Origin: Faecalibacterium sp. UBA1771 | Lineage (GTDB): Bacteria; Bacillota; Clostridia; Oscillospirales; Ruminococcaceae | Assembly (NCBI GenBank): GCA_002315315.1 | Contig: DCGT01000018.1 | Location: 1-5,950 of the forward strand | DNA length: 5,950 nucleotides | Direction of reading: 5' to 3' | In this document: positions 5,144 through 5,950 of the stretch, piece after piece | How positions within the stretch are numbered: the first letter of the stretch is position 1 | Layout of the letters: each line of letters opens with the position of its first letter | Program-made: the position numbers and the translations under genes | The notes under the pieces: generated by a model | Database searches by the model: none | What the model was told of the DNA's origin: nothing | Seen by the model: only the letters and a program-made list of their open reading frames with translations

Positions 5144-5950
5144 AAAGCCTTACCCCCATGGCGTAGTCGCGTGTATCGGCAAAGGTGACCGTAAGTCTTA
5201 CCCTGTTCGCCGCCTTTACGCCGCTGATGTTTACAGACCCGTTTACAAGCTCCGCCGACGTACAGCCGCTGTCGGCAGTCACGCCGACCGGCTCGACGGT
5301 GCTTTTTGCTCCGTTCTCACCTACTGCGTCGAGCTGCACCCTGCCGTTTGCAAAGGAACGCGCCGAATTAAAGATAACGGAATACTTCCCCGCGCCCTGC
5401 TTGATTATCCTCAGCGAATGCACCGCCGCTTCCTTTTCGGCGCTCTGCCTGTCATCCCGACCGTCCTTATCCTCTATAAACACCGGCTCGGTGTCGGTAC
5501 TGACGCGTGAACGCCTGCGCCTTGACAATGCCCGTACGCCGTCCGAATCCGGACCGCGCTCCGACGAAATGCGTGTAAACACGCTGTCGACGTCGACGGT
5601 CGGCTGTTTCTCAGCGTCGTCCGACGGCTTATCGGGCTTCTGTGCGCTCAAAACGCCGCCGAGCTTGACGTTGACCTCGTCGCCGCCGCCCTCGGCAAGA
5701 CCGTAAATCGACTCCTTAATCCATTCCTTAATTTCCTTGATAAACGCCCTTGCCTGCTTGGGGTTGGCATGACGCTCCGGCTCCCACTTGTCGTGCGTGA
5801 CCGTTTCCATATCACGGAAATATTTGTTCAGGTCCTTTCCCTTCAGCTCGAGTATGCCGGTAAACTGCACCGCGCTCGACAGTCTGTCCATTCTGAAAAG
5901 CCTCATACCCGCCTTTCGCACGACCAATATTTTGCGGTCGAGCTTTTCGT
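5127..5950 (-). CDS. C-terminal part of a GHKL (MutL/MORC-like) ATPase-type protein (5' end outside window)
   Basis: The frame is open to the window edge and shows the last 273 residues. Reading from the first full codon, it begins EKLDRKILVVRKAGM, so the gene clearly started upstream and the TTG at 5927 or ATG at 5906 are not real starts. VVRKAGMRLF, a strand near FTGILEL, and the segment MET-THDKWEPERH (47-60), followed by a helix rich in Lys/Glu with WIKESI, match the post-catalytic region of GHKL ATPases of restriction-modification-type loci as I know them. A Pro/Ser/Asp-rich linker with a basic RRRRSR patch follows (about 101-175). The last 95 or so residues are beta-strand-like (KYSVIFNSA, GSVNISGV, RVRLTVTFAD) and resemble an Ig-type or sandwich domain. 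The ATP-binding motifs would be outside the window, so the assignment rests on the C-terminal part only. Confidence 0.68.
   Translation of the reverse strand, partial: EKLDRKILVVRKAGMRLFRMDRLSSAVQFTGILELKGKDLNKYFRDMETVTHDKWEPERHANPKQARAFIKEIKEWIKESIYGLAEGGGDEVNVKLGGVLSAQKPDKPSDDAEKQPTVDVDSVFTRISSERGPDSDGVRALSRRRRSRVSTDTEPVFIEDKDGRDDRQSAEKEAAVHSLRIIKQGAGKYSVIFNSARSFANGRVQLDAVGENGAKSTVEPVGVTADSGCTSAELVNGSVNISGVKAANRVRLTVTFADTRDYAMGVRLYEYIG

Noticed and set aside
5904..5927. TTG at 5927 or ATG at 5906 as the true start of the ATPase-like gene
   Set aside because: The frame continues open to 5950 with residues (EKLDRKILVVRKAGM) that fit the interior of the family, so the gene is truncated by the window edge.

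Overview
The window looks like a chromosomal segment from a Gram-positive, probably clostridial (Clostridia/Oscillospiraceae-like) gut-type bacterium. The reasons are strong Shine-Dalgarno sequences (GGGAGG), a lysine riboswitch with a transcription-termination platform in front of dapA-dapB, a consensus sigma-A promoter, and small Cys-motif and zinc-ribbon proteins of a kind I associate with gut Firmicutes. Every gene I can support lies on the minus strand, so the transcriptional order runs from high to low coordinates. The long open frames on the plus strand are antisense shadows.

Right part (5950 to 2129): the 3' portion of a compact, co-directional gene cluster that enters from outside the window. 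It holds, in order: the C-terminal 273 residues of a large protein resembling the GHKL (MutL/MORC-like) ATPases of restriction-modification-type loci; an unrecognised 292-aa protein (4265-5143); a DUF6339 family protein (3488-4264); a 319-aa coiled-coil protein with a C-terminal CxxC...CxxC zinc ribbon (2489-3448); and a 112-aa protein with a Cys motif and a poly-aspartate tail (2129-2467). Neighbouring genes overlap by 17 nt, abut as TAGATG, or are 39 and 21 nt apart, so they probably form one operon. From my knowledge of the first three families this looks like the tail of a DNA-processing or defence-type module. The enzymatic parts (ATPase head, and any methylase, helicase or nuclease) would lie beyond position 5950, so the function cannot be settled here.

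Middle (2128 to 1748): a noncoding control region. A promoter (TTGACA, 17 nt, TATTAT) starts an RNA that folds directly into a lysine (L-box) aptamer. An antiterminator/terminator pair and a strong dapA ribosome binding site follow. This makes the lysine genes an independent, lysine-repressed transcription unit just downstream of the accessory cluster.

Left part (1747 to 1): dapA and dapB overlap by ATGA and encode the two consecutive steps from aspartate semialdehyde and pyruvate to tetrahydrodipicolinate (lysine/diaminopimelate pathway). They are followed by the possible first 22 codons of another gene that leaves the window.
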